Source: Corynebacterium efficiens YS-314 (GTDB taxonomy: Bacteria > Actinomycetota > Actinomycetes > Mycobacteriales > Mycobacteriaceae). Taken from it: DNA of 64,000 nucleotides. The stretch covers positions 1,426,001-1,490,000 of the forward strand of contig NC_004369.1 of assembly GCF_000011305.1 (NCBI RefSeq), read 5' to 3'. Below the pieces are notes generated by a model. It had not been told where the DNA came from. It did not search any database and saw only the letters and a list, made by a program, of their open reading frames with translations. The position numbers and the translations under genes were made by a program. Below are positions 10,865-18,286 of the stretch, piece after piece; the first letter of the stretch is position 1, and each line of letters begins with the position of its first letter.

Positions 10865-11630
10865 AACGGACCGTCTTCTGTAGTGCGCCGATGAGGTGGT
10901 CGAGGATGAGGCCGGTCAGGCCGATGAGGACGATGGCCACCACGATGGCATCGATGTCGAGACGGTTCCACATGTTCCACACGAAGAAGCCGATGCCCTG
11001 GCCTCCGACGAGCATCTCCGCGACGATGATCACCAGCCAGGAGGTGGACAGGGAGAGCCGCAGAGCGGTGATAATGCCGGGCAGCGTCGCGGGCAGCCAC
11101 ACACGGGAGATGGCGAGCCACAACGGTGTGCCCAGGGTGTAGGTCAGTTTCAGATAGGTGGGATGGATGTGCAGCACCGCATCGATGGTGTTGATGAGGA
11201 TCGGCCAGAGTGCGGAGAGGACGATGACGAAGACAGCGGTGCGTTCTGCGTCGAGAAGCAGGGCCAGTCCGATCGGCAGCCACGCGAGCGGGGATACCGG
11301 GCGCAGAATCTGGATCAGGGGATCCAGGGCCCACCGCAACACTTTCACCCTGCCGAGGAGGAAACCGAGCGGGATGGCGATGACAGCGGCGATGAGGAAT
11401 CCGAACAGCACGCGCCGGAGACTTGTCAGCAGGTGCCAGAAGATGCCGACACTGCCCGGGCCGTCCCGGTAGAAGGGATCCGAGAGGATCTCCACACCAC
11501 GTGTCCAGACGCCACCGGGGGAGGGGGCGAGCTGGGAGAGGAGGTTGGTGGACACCGCCGCCTGCCATCCGAGGACGAACAGCACCAGGAGGATGACACC
11601 GGTGATGACGGCTTTGATGCGGTCGGTCAT
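10857..11630 (-). CDS. ABC transporter permease, SsuC/TauC/NrtB type
   Basis: 257 residues with about six hydrophobic helices (first at 6-26, others near 70-95, 100-120, 130-150, 185-210 and 225-245). The EAA loop is seen as LPATLPGIITALRLSLSTSW in the C-terminal half. ATG 11630 overlaps the TGA of the binding-protein gene (ATGA), which decides the start over the GTG at 11642. It forms the membrane channel of the importer with the upstream binding protein and downstream ATPase. Confidence 0.87.
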   Translation of the reverse strand: MTDRIKAVITGVILLVLFVLGWQAAVSTNLLSQLAPSPGGVWTRGVEILSDPFYRDGPGSVGIFWHLLTSLRRVLFGFLIAAVIAIPLGFLLGRVKVLRWALDPLIQILRPVSPLAWLPIGLALLLDAERTAVFVIVLSALWPILINTIDAVLHIHPTYLKLTYTLGTPLWLAISRVWLPATLPGIITALRLSLSTSWLVIIVAEMLVGGQGIGFFVWNMWNRLDIDAIVVAIVLIGLTGLILDHLIGALQKTVRYD

Positions 11631-12604
11631 ACGAGCTCCCAACGGTAGAGCTGTTCGCGCATCCAGGCGGTGGCGACGGGGTCGGTGGGATCACCGAAGT
11701 GGATTCGATCCGGGTCGATGACATCCTTGCCGGCCCAGTTCCTGTAGGAGCCCTCCAGCACCGGGGCGATCAGTTTCGCTGGCTGGTTGAGGTACATCTC
11801 ACGGGACAGCAGATCGGCGGCCGCCACATGGTTGCCGTCGCTGTTGAGGAAGGTCGAGGCCTCTGCCAGTGCGGCGGTGATGGCCTGGGCCTGCGTGGGG
11901 TGGGCCGCCAACCAGTCATCTCCCATGGAGACAGCACAGCAGGGGTGGCGATCCCAGAATTCCTTGGTCATGTGCAGCACCCGGCCGGAACCGGTGGCCA
12001 GAACCCGCTGGTTGAACGGTTCCGGTCCGATGAACCCGTCGATCCCGCCGACCTCCAGCTGGGCGACCATGTCGGCCGGGCGCAGGAGGCGCAGTTCCAG
12101 GTCGGAGACCGGATCCACCCCGTGGGCGGCCAGCTGGTCACGGAGCAGTAGCGCATGGATTGAATACTCGAAGGGGATACCGATGACCCGGCCCTTGAGA
12201 TCCTCGAGTCCACGCACCTGGGAATGCAGGTCGGAGGCGATGGTGATCGCCTGGCCGTTGGTGTTGAGGGTGTAGGCGAGTGTGGTGGGGCGGAAGGTCG
12301 GTGCCACGGCCATGGGGGAGAGCATATGGGTGACATCCAGTTCACGGGTGAGGTACGCGGACCATAGATCGGCCCAACCGGCGAACTTGCGCAGTTTCAC
12401 CGTGACACCGTGGCTCTGGAACAGTCCGAGAGCATCGGCGACCAGCAGTGGCGAGGAGCACGCGATCGGAACATATCCGATGGTGACGGAATCCCCGGGG
12501 GTAGGAGCGGTTGGGGAGCTGCCTGCAGCCCTGCCGCCGAGGAGTCCCAGGGTGCCCATCGCACCCAGGGCCGTCGCACCGAGGAAGGTGCGCCGATTCA
12601 TCAT
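11627..12604 (-). CDS. ABC transporter substrate-binding protein, NrtA/SsuA-like, Tat signal
   Basis: About 325 residues. The N-terminus carries a twin-arginine motif (NRRTFLG) followed by a hydrophobic stretch ending in GLLGGRAAGSS, so it is probably exported by Tat, possibly folded or cofactor-bound. The mature part (SVTIGYVPIACSSPLLVADALGLF..., WADLWSAYLTRELDVTHMLSPMA) matches the NMT1/NrtA periplasmic-binding fold for nitrate, bicarbonate and sulfonates. No lipobox Cys is obvious. Starts at GTG 12610 and ATG 12601 are also possible; none has a good ribosome-binding site. First gene of the operon, behind an McbR-like operator, which favours a sulfur substrate. Confidence 0.82.
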   Translation of the reverse strand: MMNRRTFLGATALGAMGTLGLLGGRAAGSSPTAPTPGDSVTIGYVPIACSSPLLVADALGLFQSHGVTVKLRKFAGWADLWSAYLTRELDVTHMLSPMAVAPTFRPTTLAYTLNTNGQAITIASDLHSQVRGLEDLKGRVIGIPFEYSIHALLLRDQLAAHGVDPVSDLELRLLRPADMVAQLEVGGIDGFIGPEPFNQRVLATGSGRVLHMTKEFWDRHPCCAVSMGDDWLAAHPTQAQAITAALAEASTFLNSDGNHVAAADLLSREMYLNQPAKLIAPVLEGSYRNWAGKDVIDPDRIHFGDPTDPVATAWMREQLYRWELV

Positions 12605-12635
12605 CGCCACGATTGAAACTTCGGTAGTTAGATTT

Positions 12636-12651
12636 TAGACCGAGTGGTCTT
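12636..12651. promoter_or_regulatory. McbR-like operator upstream of the ABC importer
   Basis: TAGAC-CGAGTG-GTCTT differs by one base from the C. glutamicum McbR consensus TAGAC-N6-GTCTA. It overlaps a probable leftward -10 (TAAAAT, minus strand 12637-12632), so bound repressor would block the importer promoter. McbR represses sulfur and methionine genes and responds to S-adenosylhomocysteine. Confidence 0.7.
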
Positions 12652-12964
12652 TATTGGATCGCAGTAACTGTACAGCTCGGTATGAAACTCTGTCTAACCT
12701 ACCGGTGGATTTAATGCAGGATTCAGCGACCGGTGCATTTAGGTCTCGAAAGCTGGGATAGGGGAGCATCGGGGCAGGTTGCAGGGGGTATTTCTTTCTG
12801 TAGAGCAGAACCTGAAAATAGGCTTAACGGACCCCTTTTTGGCCGGTGGTCGGACATTTTATTCACGTCTTCGCTGGGGGTTCCTGCAGCGTGGGCTCCG
12901 GACGTGGGTCAAAAGGGGCAGAAATAGACAGCACGGTATGGCATTTCTGGACCAGGTGGATTAG
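12652..12964. other. Non-coding divergent region
   Basis: About 310 bp between the importer promoter and the OsmC remnant, with stops in all frames and no recognisable protein. It contains a second GTCTAACC half-site near 12693 and a T-run near 12835. No clear promoter for the rightward oxygenase genes is visible; it may instead be partly decayed coding sequence. Confidence 0.4.
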
Positions 12965-13111
12965 TGTCACCGGGAGTCAACTTATGATCATTCGTCCGAA
13001 GGAGATGCCGACCGCGAGACCCTGCAGAAGATCCACGATGACGCCATCAAGTGGTCCCCGGTCGTCAACACCTGCACCCGCCCGGCCAACCTCACCTCCG
13101 AGCTGGTTTAA
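12965..13111 (+). pseudogene. C-terminal remnant of an OsmC-family protein
   Basis: The frame between a TAG at 12962 and a TAA at 13109 has no proper start, yet reads ...DADRETLQKIHDDAIKWSP VVNTCTRPANLTSEL (break added), very like the last ~40 residues of OsmC/Ohr-like thiol peroxidases (LQKIHDxAxxxSPVxNT). The N-terminal ~100 residues, including the first catalytic Cys, are missing upstream. It ends 20 bp before the oxygenase start, so it may have been the first gene of that operon. The Cys in VVNTC is not necessarily a catalytic residue. Confidence 0.6.
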
Positions 13112-13131
13112 CCGCCTTGACTACCGTAATC

Positions 13132-14160
13132 ATGAGCACCACTATCCTGGACACCATCGCGGAGAACGCGAAGGCTGTCGGCAAGAACGAGATTCCAGCC
13201 CGTTATGGCCTGGAACTGCTCGGCGAGCAGAACCTGTTCCTGCACGACACCCTGACCGAGACTGCCCGCCAGCTGCGCGACATCGCAGCCCGGGACCTGT
13301 CCGTGGCCTTCAGCATCTGGGCCCACACCATGGTCATCAAATACCTGAAGACCGCCGACACCGACTACGCCCGCGCCGTCCTGCCGGAGCTGGAATTGGG
13401 TGGGCGACCGGGCGTCACCGGCATGGCACCCGCCTTCAAAGAGGCAGCGGGCGCGGGTGCCATCGACCTGGAGCTCACACCGGTTGACGGTGGCTTCCGA
13501 CTGAACGGCAAGCTGGCCTGGGCCTCCAACCTGGATGGGGATGCCCTCATTGTCACCGCCGGTCGCACCCCGGAGGGGGAGCGCCTGCTCATCGCCTTCG
13601 ATGGTGGTGCGGACGGCGTCGGGCTGGGTAGGCCTTTCGGGCTGCTCGGCTTGAACGCCACCTCATCCTCCTGGGTCACCCTGGACGATGTCTTCATCCC
13701 CGAGCCCCAGGTGCTCTCCCGTGACTTCATGGAGTTCATCAACGCAGTGCGCCCGACCTTCATGACCCTCCAGATCTCGGAATGCCTGGGTGTGGCAGAT
13801 GCGGCGATTGATGTTGCCTCCACCCGTCTGACCGGCATCAACGAGGTACTCACTGATGATGTGGCCGCAGTCCGCGGGCGGGTCACCGACCTGATCGCCA
13901 CCCAGGAGCGTTACTCCACTACCATCGATGAGGGGGGAACCGTGCCCCGCGTGAACATGCTGGAACTGCGTCTGGCGGCCGCCGAGGTCGCCACCGCTGC
14001 CACCGCCCTGGAGGTCCGTGTCGCCGGTGGTGCCGGTTACGCACAGAGCTCCCCGGCATCCCGTCGTTTCCGGGAAGCTGCATTCATTCCCGTCCAGTCG
14101 CCATCCGAGACCCAGCTCAAGTGGGAACTCGGTCGCGCCAGGGCTCAGAAGGAGAACTAG
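13132..14160 (+). CDS. Acyl-CoA-dehydrogenase-fold flavin-dependent monooxygenase (SfnB/DszC-like)
   Basis: 342 residues. The middle beta domain (ITGMAPAFKEAAGAG-like block read here as VTGMAPAFKEAAGAGAI, then LNGKLAWASNLDGDALIV) and the C-terminal helical bundle ending ASRRFREAAFIPVQSP resemble acyl-CoA-dehydrogenase relatives used as FMNH2-dependent monooxygenases in sulfone, sulfonate and dibenzothiophene metabolism, not beta-oxidation. It lacks ~50 N-terminal residues compared with DszC. The next gene, 4 bp downstream, is a flavin reductase that could supply FMNH2. ATG 13132 is preferred although the frame is open to 13051, because upstream DNA belongs to the OsmC remnant. Confidence 0.72.
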   Translation: MSTTILDTIAENAKAVGKNEIPARYGLELLGEQNLFLHDTLTETARQLRDIAARDLSVAFSIWAHTMVIKYLKTADTDYARAVLPELELGGRPGVTGMAPAFKEAAGAGAIDLELTPVDGGFRLNGKLAWASNLDGDALIVTAGRTPEGERLLIAFDGGADGVGLGRPFGLLGLNATSSSWVTLDDVFIPEPQVLSRDFMEFINAVRPTFMTLQISECLGVADAAIDVASTRLTGINEVLTDDVAAVRGRVTDLIATQERYSTTIDEGGTVPRVNMLELRLAAAEVATAATALEVRVAGGAGYAQSSPASRRFREAAFIPVQSPSETQLKWELGRARAQKEN

Positions 14161-14164
14161 AACC

Positions 14165-14665
14165 ATGACGTGCGCCGATCTCACAGTGACAGGTGAACAG
14201 CTGAAGGAGGCCGTGGGAACCTTCCCCTCCGGGGTCACCATCGTGACCACTCATGACGGGGGAAGGGACGTCGGGTTGACCGTCAGTGCCTTCACCTCGT
14301 TGTCACTGGAGCCGGCGATGGTGATGTTCAGTGTCGCCTCCACGTCCTCATCGATTCCGTACCTGACGGCAGGTGCACCCGTGGGTATCTCCGTCTTGGC
14401 GGACGGCCAGGGTCCGCTCGCCCGCCAGTTCGCTACCCGCGGCGTCGACCGCTTCTCGGGGGTCGACATCATCCGGCGTGGACGTGAGGTGCCCGTCATC
14501 GACGGATCGGCCGCGTGGTTCGCCGGTGAGATCGTCGATGTCTTCCAGGGCGGTGACCACGCCATCTTTACCGTCGCGGTGAGGGAGTGTGGCACGGGCA
14601 GGGGCGTACAGCCGCTGCTCTATCAGCGTGGGCGCTTCCACGACTGGGGTTCCCAGGGTTCCTAG
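14165..14665 (+). CDS. Flavin reductase (NAD(P)H:FMN oxidoreductase, HpaC/DszD-like)
   Basis: 166 residues. The fold signature of flavin reductase-like domains is clear: FPSGVTIVTTHDGG...GLTVSAFTSLSLEPAMVMFSVA at the N-terminus, ...ARQFATRGVDRFSG in the middle (substrate and flavin pocket), and GDHAIFTVAVREC near the end. It would reduce free FMN for the preceding monooxygenase, the usual two-component arrangement. ATG 14165 has GGAG just upstream and sits 4 bp behind the oxygenase stop, so the pair is cotranscribed. A terminator follows. Confidence 0.85.
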   Translation: MTCADLTVTGEQLKEAVGTFPSGVTIVTTHDGGRDVGLTVSAFTSLSLEPAMVMFSVASTSSSIPYLTAGAPVGISVLADGQGPLARQFATRGVDRFSGVDIIRRGREVPVIDGSAAWFAGEIVDVFQGGDHAIFTVAVRECGTGRGVQPLLYQRGRFHDWGSQGS

Positions 14666-14681
14666 CTATACCTGTTCGGCC

Positions 14682-14712
14682 AAATCCCCGCCATGTCCAT
14701 GGCGGGGATTTG
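14682..14712 (+). terminator. Terminator after the flavin reductase gene
   Basis: A perfect 14-bp stem (AAATCCCCGCCATG / CATGGCGGGGATTT) with a 2-nt loop; the 3' arm ends in TTT. Confidence 0.75.
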
Positions 14713-14807
14713 TCGTCTCCAGTGGTCATTTAGGCGATGGATGGTCGAACTCCCCACCTAGCGAAGATGCTATTGACTGTTATGTCTCATCTTGGCACGA
14801 TGGTGAT

Positions 14808-15263
14808 ATGGGAAACAAAACTAGATTCACAGCTGTGGGACTTGCCGCGGCGCTTGCATTCACGGGTTCCCCGGTGGGACATGCGCAATCAAGCGATTTC
14901 TCGTCCTTCCTCAACTTCGGATCTTCCGAGGCAAGTCTTGCGGACCGCCTCAAGGATGCATCCGAAAGAAACCATATCAACGGTGGCATTCCGCTCTCGC
15001 CGGCTGCCGAGGTTGTTGCGCAGGACTATGCGCAGCGGGCTGCCCGGGGCGAGCTGTCCTTCGATGAGTATGGAACCTGGGTTTCTGATTTCGGTAGCGG
15101 CCGGGTGATGGAGGTTTTCCGGATCCGGGAGGCTGATGTGGAGGCCTGGATCGCCCACCTCCTCGCCAGTCCGTCGGAGGATATGGGGTCCTATCGGGTC
15201 GGGGTTGCCGCGACCGCCGTGGGTGGGTTCGTTTATCTCGCCGAGTACTACGTTCCGGAGTGA
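14808..15263 (+). CDS. Small secreted protein, possibly CAP-like
   Basis: 151 residues. A Sec signal peptide is visible (KTRFTAVGLAAALAFTGSPVGHAQ, likely cut after residue ~27; residues listed 2-26). The mature part has IPLSPAAEVVAQDYAQRAA and a final SYRVGVAATAVGGFVYLAEYY, reminiscent of helix 1 and the last strand of CAP/SCP-domain proteins, but the central His/Glu motifs of that family are not evident. ATG 14808 was chosen because it begins the signal peptide; the frame is open far upstream only because it overlaps the reductase gene. Function unknown. Confidence 0.6.
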   Translation: MGNKTRFTAVGLAAALAFTGSPVGHAQSSDFSSFLNFGSSEASLADRLKDASERNHINGGIPLSPAAEVVAQDYAQRAARGELSFDEYGTWVSDFGSGRVMEVFRIREADVEAWIAHLLASPSEDMGSYRVGVAATAVGGFVYLAEYYVPE

Positions 15264-15334
15264 CCCGACCGCCTGCCGGTTCTACCACTCAGCTTCGTGT
15301 CGGGATCCGGGGTGCTGGGGATGGTCTAACTGGT

Positions 15335-15347
15335 AATGGTTTCCATT
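15335..15347. promoter_or_regulatory. Palindrome upstream of the cation-efflux gene
   Basis: AATGG-TTT-CCATT is a perfect 5-3-5 dyad about 100 bp upstream of the CDF exporter start, within its promoter region. It is a candidate operator for a metal-responsive repressor; identity unknown. Confidence 0.4.
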
Positions 15348-15443
15348 TGCGCAGGTGAGGGGCATATAGGGGAGAGTATGGGAACGGTCACTTAATTTTC
15401 AACAGACTTTCAATAAGGTCCGGAGTGTGACAGGGTTAGAGGT

Positions 15444-16412
15444 ATGACAGCGCATGGGCACCCCGGACATCACCCTGAAGTGGACCACGACCACGACGAG
15501 CATCACCACCACGATCATGGTGGCCTCAGCGGGCACTCCCACACACCCAATTCACTGAAGGCGCTCGCTGCGGTCCTCATCCTCACCGCTACCGTCTTCT
15601 TCGCGGAACTCATCGCCGGACTGGTCTCCGGGTCGCTGGCGCTGCTGGCCGACGCCATGCACATGCTCTCCGACTCCACGGGACTGATCATCGCGCTGGT
15701 GGCCATGCTCATCGGCCGCAGGGTGCCCACCGACCGTGCCACCTACGGCTTCAAACGCGTCGAGGTGCTCGCCGCGATGACCAACGCGCTCGTGGTGTCC
15801 GCGGTGGCGGTGTGGATCGTGGTGGAGGCGATCATGCGCCTGGGATCCGACACCGAGATCCAGACCGGCCTCATGCTCATCGTCGCGGTCATCGGTTTCC
15901 TCACCAACGGTGTCTCCGCCCTGGTGCTCATGCGCCACCAGGACGGCAACATCAACATGCGTGGCGCACTCCTCCATGTGCTCAGTGACATGCTGGGGTC
16001 GGTCGCGGTGATCATCGCCGGTCTGATCATCCGCTACACCGGCTGGACACCGGCCGATACCATCGCCTCCATCGCGATCGCCGCGATCATCCTGCCCCGG
16101 GCGCTCGGCCTCCTGCGGGATGCCCTCAATATCCTCCTCGAACGGGTGCCGGACGGGGCGGACACCGACGAAGTCGACCGGGTGCTGCGGACCATCCCCG
16201 GGGTGGAGGACATCCATGATCTGCACATCTGGAGCATCGACGGCCGGGAGGTCCTGGCCACCTGTCATCTTGTGGTTGATGCCGATTCCGAGCACATCTT
16301 CTCCTGCGGGGTGTTGGATCGGGCAGAAGCGGAACTAACCAAACTGGGTATCACCCATTCCACCATCCAGCTGGAGAGCGTCGAGCACAGCGATCATGAG
16401 ACCGTGTGCTGA
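15444..16412 (+). CDS. Cation diffusion facilitator (Zn/Co/Cd efflux), ZitB/CzcD-like
   Basis: 322 residues. The first ~35 residues are His/Asp-rich (HGHPGHHPEVDHDHDEHHHH), a probable cytoplasmic metal-collecting tail. Six membrane helices follow (about 38-200); the HxxxD metal sites are seen in TM2 (ADAMHMLSD) and TM5 (ALLHVLSDMLGS). The C-terminal cytoplasmic domain (GVEDIHDLHIWSIDGREVLATCHLV) is the ferredoxin-like CDF dimerisation domain. It exports divalent cations, most likely zinc, in exchange for protons. Monocistronic or cotranscribed with the DUF262 gene 15 bp downstream. Confidence 0.93.
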   Translation: MTAHGHPGHHPEVDHDHDEHHHHDHGGLSGHSHTPNSLKALAAVLILTATVFFAELIAGLVSGSLALLADAMHMLSDSTGLIIALVAMLIGRRVPTDRATYGFKRVEVLAAMTNALVVSAVAVWIVVEAIMRLGSDTEIQTGLMLIVAVIGFLTNGVSALVLMRHQDGNINMRGALLHVLSDMLGSVAVIIAGLIIRYTGWTPADTIASIAIAAIILPRALGLLRDALNILLERVPDGADTDEVDRVLRTIPGVEDIHDLHIWSIDGREVLATCHLVVDADSEHIFSCGVLDRAEAELTKLGITHSTIQLESVEHSDHETVC

Positions 16413-16427
16413 TATAGAGTGTGAGCC

Positions 16428-18239
16428 ATGGGTTTTTCCACGCCGAGTTACGCGCTCACAGACCTCTTCGCCCGGGTTGACAGGGGGGACCTCCAACTAC
16501 CGGACTTCCAGCGGAACTACTCCTGGGACGTCGACCGGATCCGCACGCTGATCGTCACCGTTCTGCGTGGTTTCCCCGTCGGTGTGCTCATGGCGCTGGA
16601 CACCCGCGGGGAGCAGATGCGCTTCCGTCCCCGGCCGCTTGCCGGCGCGCCCGATACCGGGCGGGACCCCGGCCTGCTGCTTCTCGACGGACAACAGCGC
16701 CTCACCTCGCTCTACCACTGCCTCCGGGGCGACGGTTACGTCGACACCGTCGATTTCCGCAACAAGCGGGTGCGCCGCAAGTTCTACGTCGATGTGGCCA
16801 AGGCGATTGAATCCCCGGTCATGCCGGATGAGGCCGTGTTCGCCGTCGACGAGCACGGTGAGGTCAAATCCCACTTCGGGCCGAAGATCCCCGGCGGTAT
16901 TCAGGACCTGGAGACGGCGCTGTCGGCCGGATGCGTGCCCATCTCGATGCTGCTTGGCGACGACGGCGCCGCCCTCCTCTTCGACCTGGCTGATCTCGCC
17001 GGCAACGGGGCACGGGAGAACGCCAAGAGATTCCACGCTCAGGTGGGCCGGCAGATCGTCACCTATGACATCCCCATGATCAGGCTGGACCGGGAAACCG
17101 CGAAGGGGGGAGTGGGGTCCATCTTCGCCCAGGCGAACTCCGCCGGCCTGCAGATGGATGTCTTCGACCTCCTCACCGCCGTGTTCGCCACCGATGAGAA
17201 CACCGCCACCGAGTTCTCACTCCGTGATGACTGGGCCCGCACCGAACGTCGACTGCGTCAGCACCCGGCTCTCGACGGCGTCGGACGCACCGAGTTCCTC
17301 ACCGCCGTGTCCCTCCTGGTCACCGCGCGCAAAGGCAAGGCGGTGGGACACCGTGAGAACATCCTCAACCTCACCCGGGAAGACTACATCCCGGCGGCCG
17401 AGGAGATCCGCACCGGTTTCGAGGATGCCGCGGACTTCCTCCGTCAACGGTGCATCCTCAGCGGTGATCAGGTGCCGTACACCGCGCAGCTTGTGCCGTT
17501 GGCCGTCATACTCACCCTGCTCACGGAAAACGAGTTGGCCAACTCAACCTCCTGGGACCGCCTCAACCGCTGGTTCTGGAGTGGGATCCTCGGTGAGCTC
17601 TACGGCTCCCCCGCGGTGATCGCCCGCTCGGGACGCGACACCGACCAGGTCACCGCCTGGATCCGGGGTACCGATAGCGCAGAACCCAAAACCATCCGGG
17701 ACACGGTCTTCCACGAATCCCGGCTGCTCAGTGCCGGCCCTGACACCGGGGTGTGGAAGGGCATCTTCGCGCTGCTCATGGGCAGGGGGGCCCGGGACTG
17801 GCGCACCGGCGAACAATTCGACCAGTGGACCTTCGACGAGCTGGGCTGCGACTTCCACCAGATCTTCCCGGACCGTTGGTGCCGCGACCGTGGCATCGAC
17901 CCGGTCCTGGCACACAGTGTCCTCAACCGTACCCCGATGGGGGGTCGCACCCAGGTGGTCATCGGGGACACCCCACCGTCGCGTTATCTGCCACGCGTGC
18001 AGTCGAAATCGCTCATGAACGATGCGGACTTCGACACCATGCTGGCCACCCACCTGCTGCGCGCGGAGTATCTGCACTCCTCCAATGCCGAGGCATTCTT
18101 CGCCGACCGGAGGGAGAAGTTCATGGCCATGGTGGAGGAGGCCATCGGAAAACCCGTGGTGCGTGATGTCGATGACGCAGACCTCACGGGGGGACTCGAC
18201 GGACCTGATGCTTTTGTGGGTAGTGTAGCCACTCGGTAA
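16428..18239 (+). CDS. DUF262 (ParB/GmrS-like) domain protein
   Basis: 603 residues. The N-terminal DUF262 domain is clear: LQLPDFQRNYSWD (about 22-34) and the (D)GQQR motif LLLDGQQRLTSLYH (about 83-96), which in GmrSD and related proteins binds NTPs and cuts or licenses cutting of DNA. The remaining ~350 residues are mostly helical, and the DUF1524 HNH nuclease domain usually fused behind DUF262 is not visible. It may therefore be a partial GmrSD-like restriction factor, or a regulator of another nuclease. Starts at ATG 16428, 15 bp after the cation exporter. Type IV restriction or anti-phage function is possible but unproven. Confidence 0.8.
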   Translation: MGFSTPSYALTDLFARVDRGDLQLPDFQRNYSWDVDRIRTLIVTVLRGFPVGVLMALDTRGEQMRFRPRPLAGAPDTGRDPGLLLLDGQQRLTSLYHCLRGDGYVDTVDFRNKRVRRKFYVDVAKAIESPVMPDEAVFAVDEHGEVKSHFGPKIPGGIQDLETALSAGCVPISMLLGDDGAALLFDLADLAGNGARENAKRFHAQVGRQIVTYDIPMIRLDRETAKGGVGSIFAQANSAGLQMDVFDLLTAVFATDENTATEFSLRDDWARTERRLRQHPALDGVGRTEFLTAVSLLVTARKGKAVGHRENILNLTREDYIPAAEEIRTGFEDAADFLRQRCILSGDQVPYTAQLVPLAVILTLLTENELANSTSWDRLNRWFWSGILGELYGSPAVIARSGRDTDQVTAWIRGTDSAEPKTIRDTVFHESRLLSAGPDTGVWKGIFALLMGRGARDWRTGEQFDQWTFDELGCDFHQIFPDRWCRDRGIDPVLAHSVLNRTPMGGRTQVVIGDTPPSRYLPRVQSKSLMNDADFDTMLATHLLRAEYLHSSNAEAFFADRREKFMAMVEEAIGKPVVRDVDDADLTGGLDGPDAFVGSVATR

Positions 18240-18286
18240 CTTGGGTTCACCACCTGACATATAAGAGCGAAGCACCACGGAAGGCC

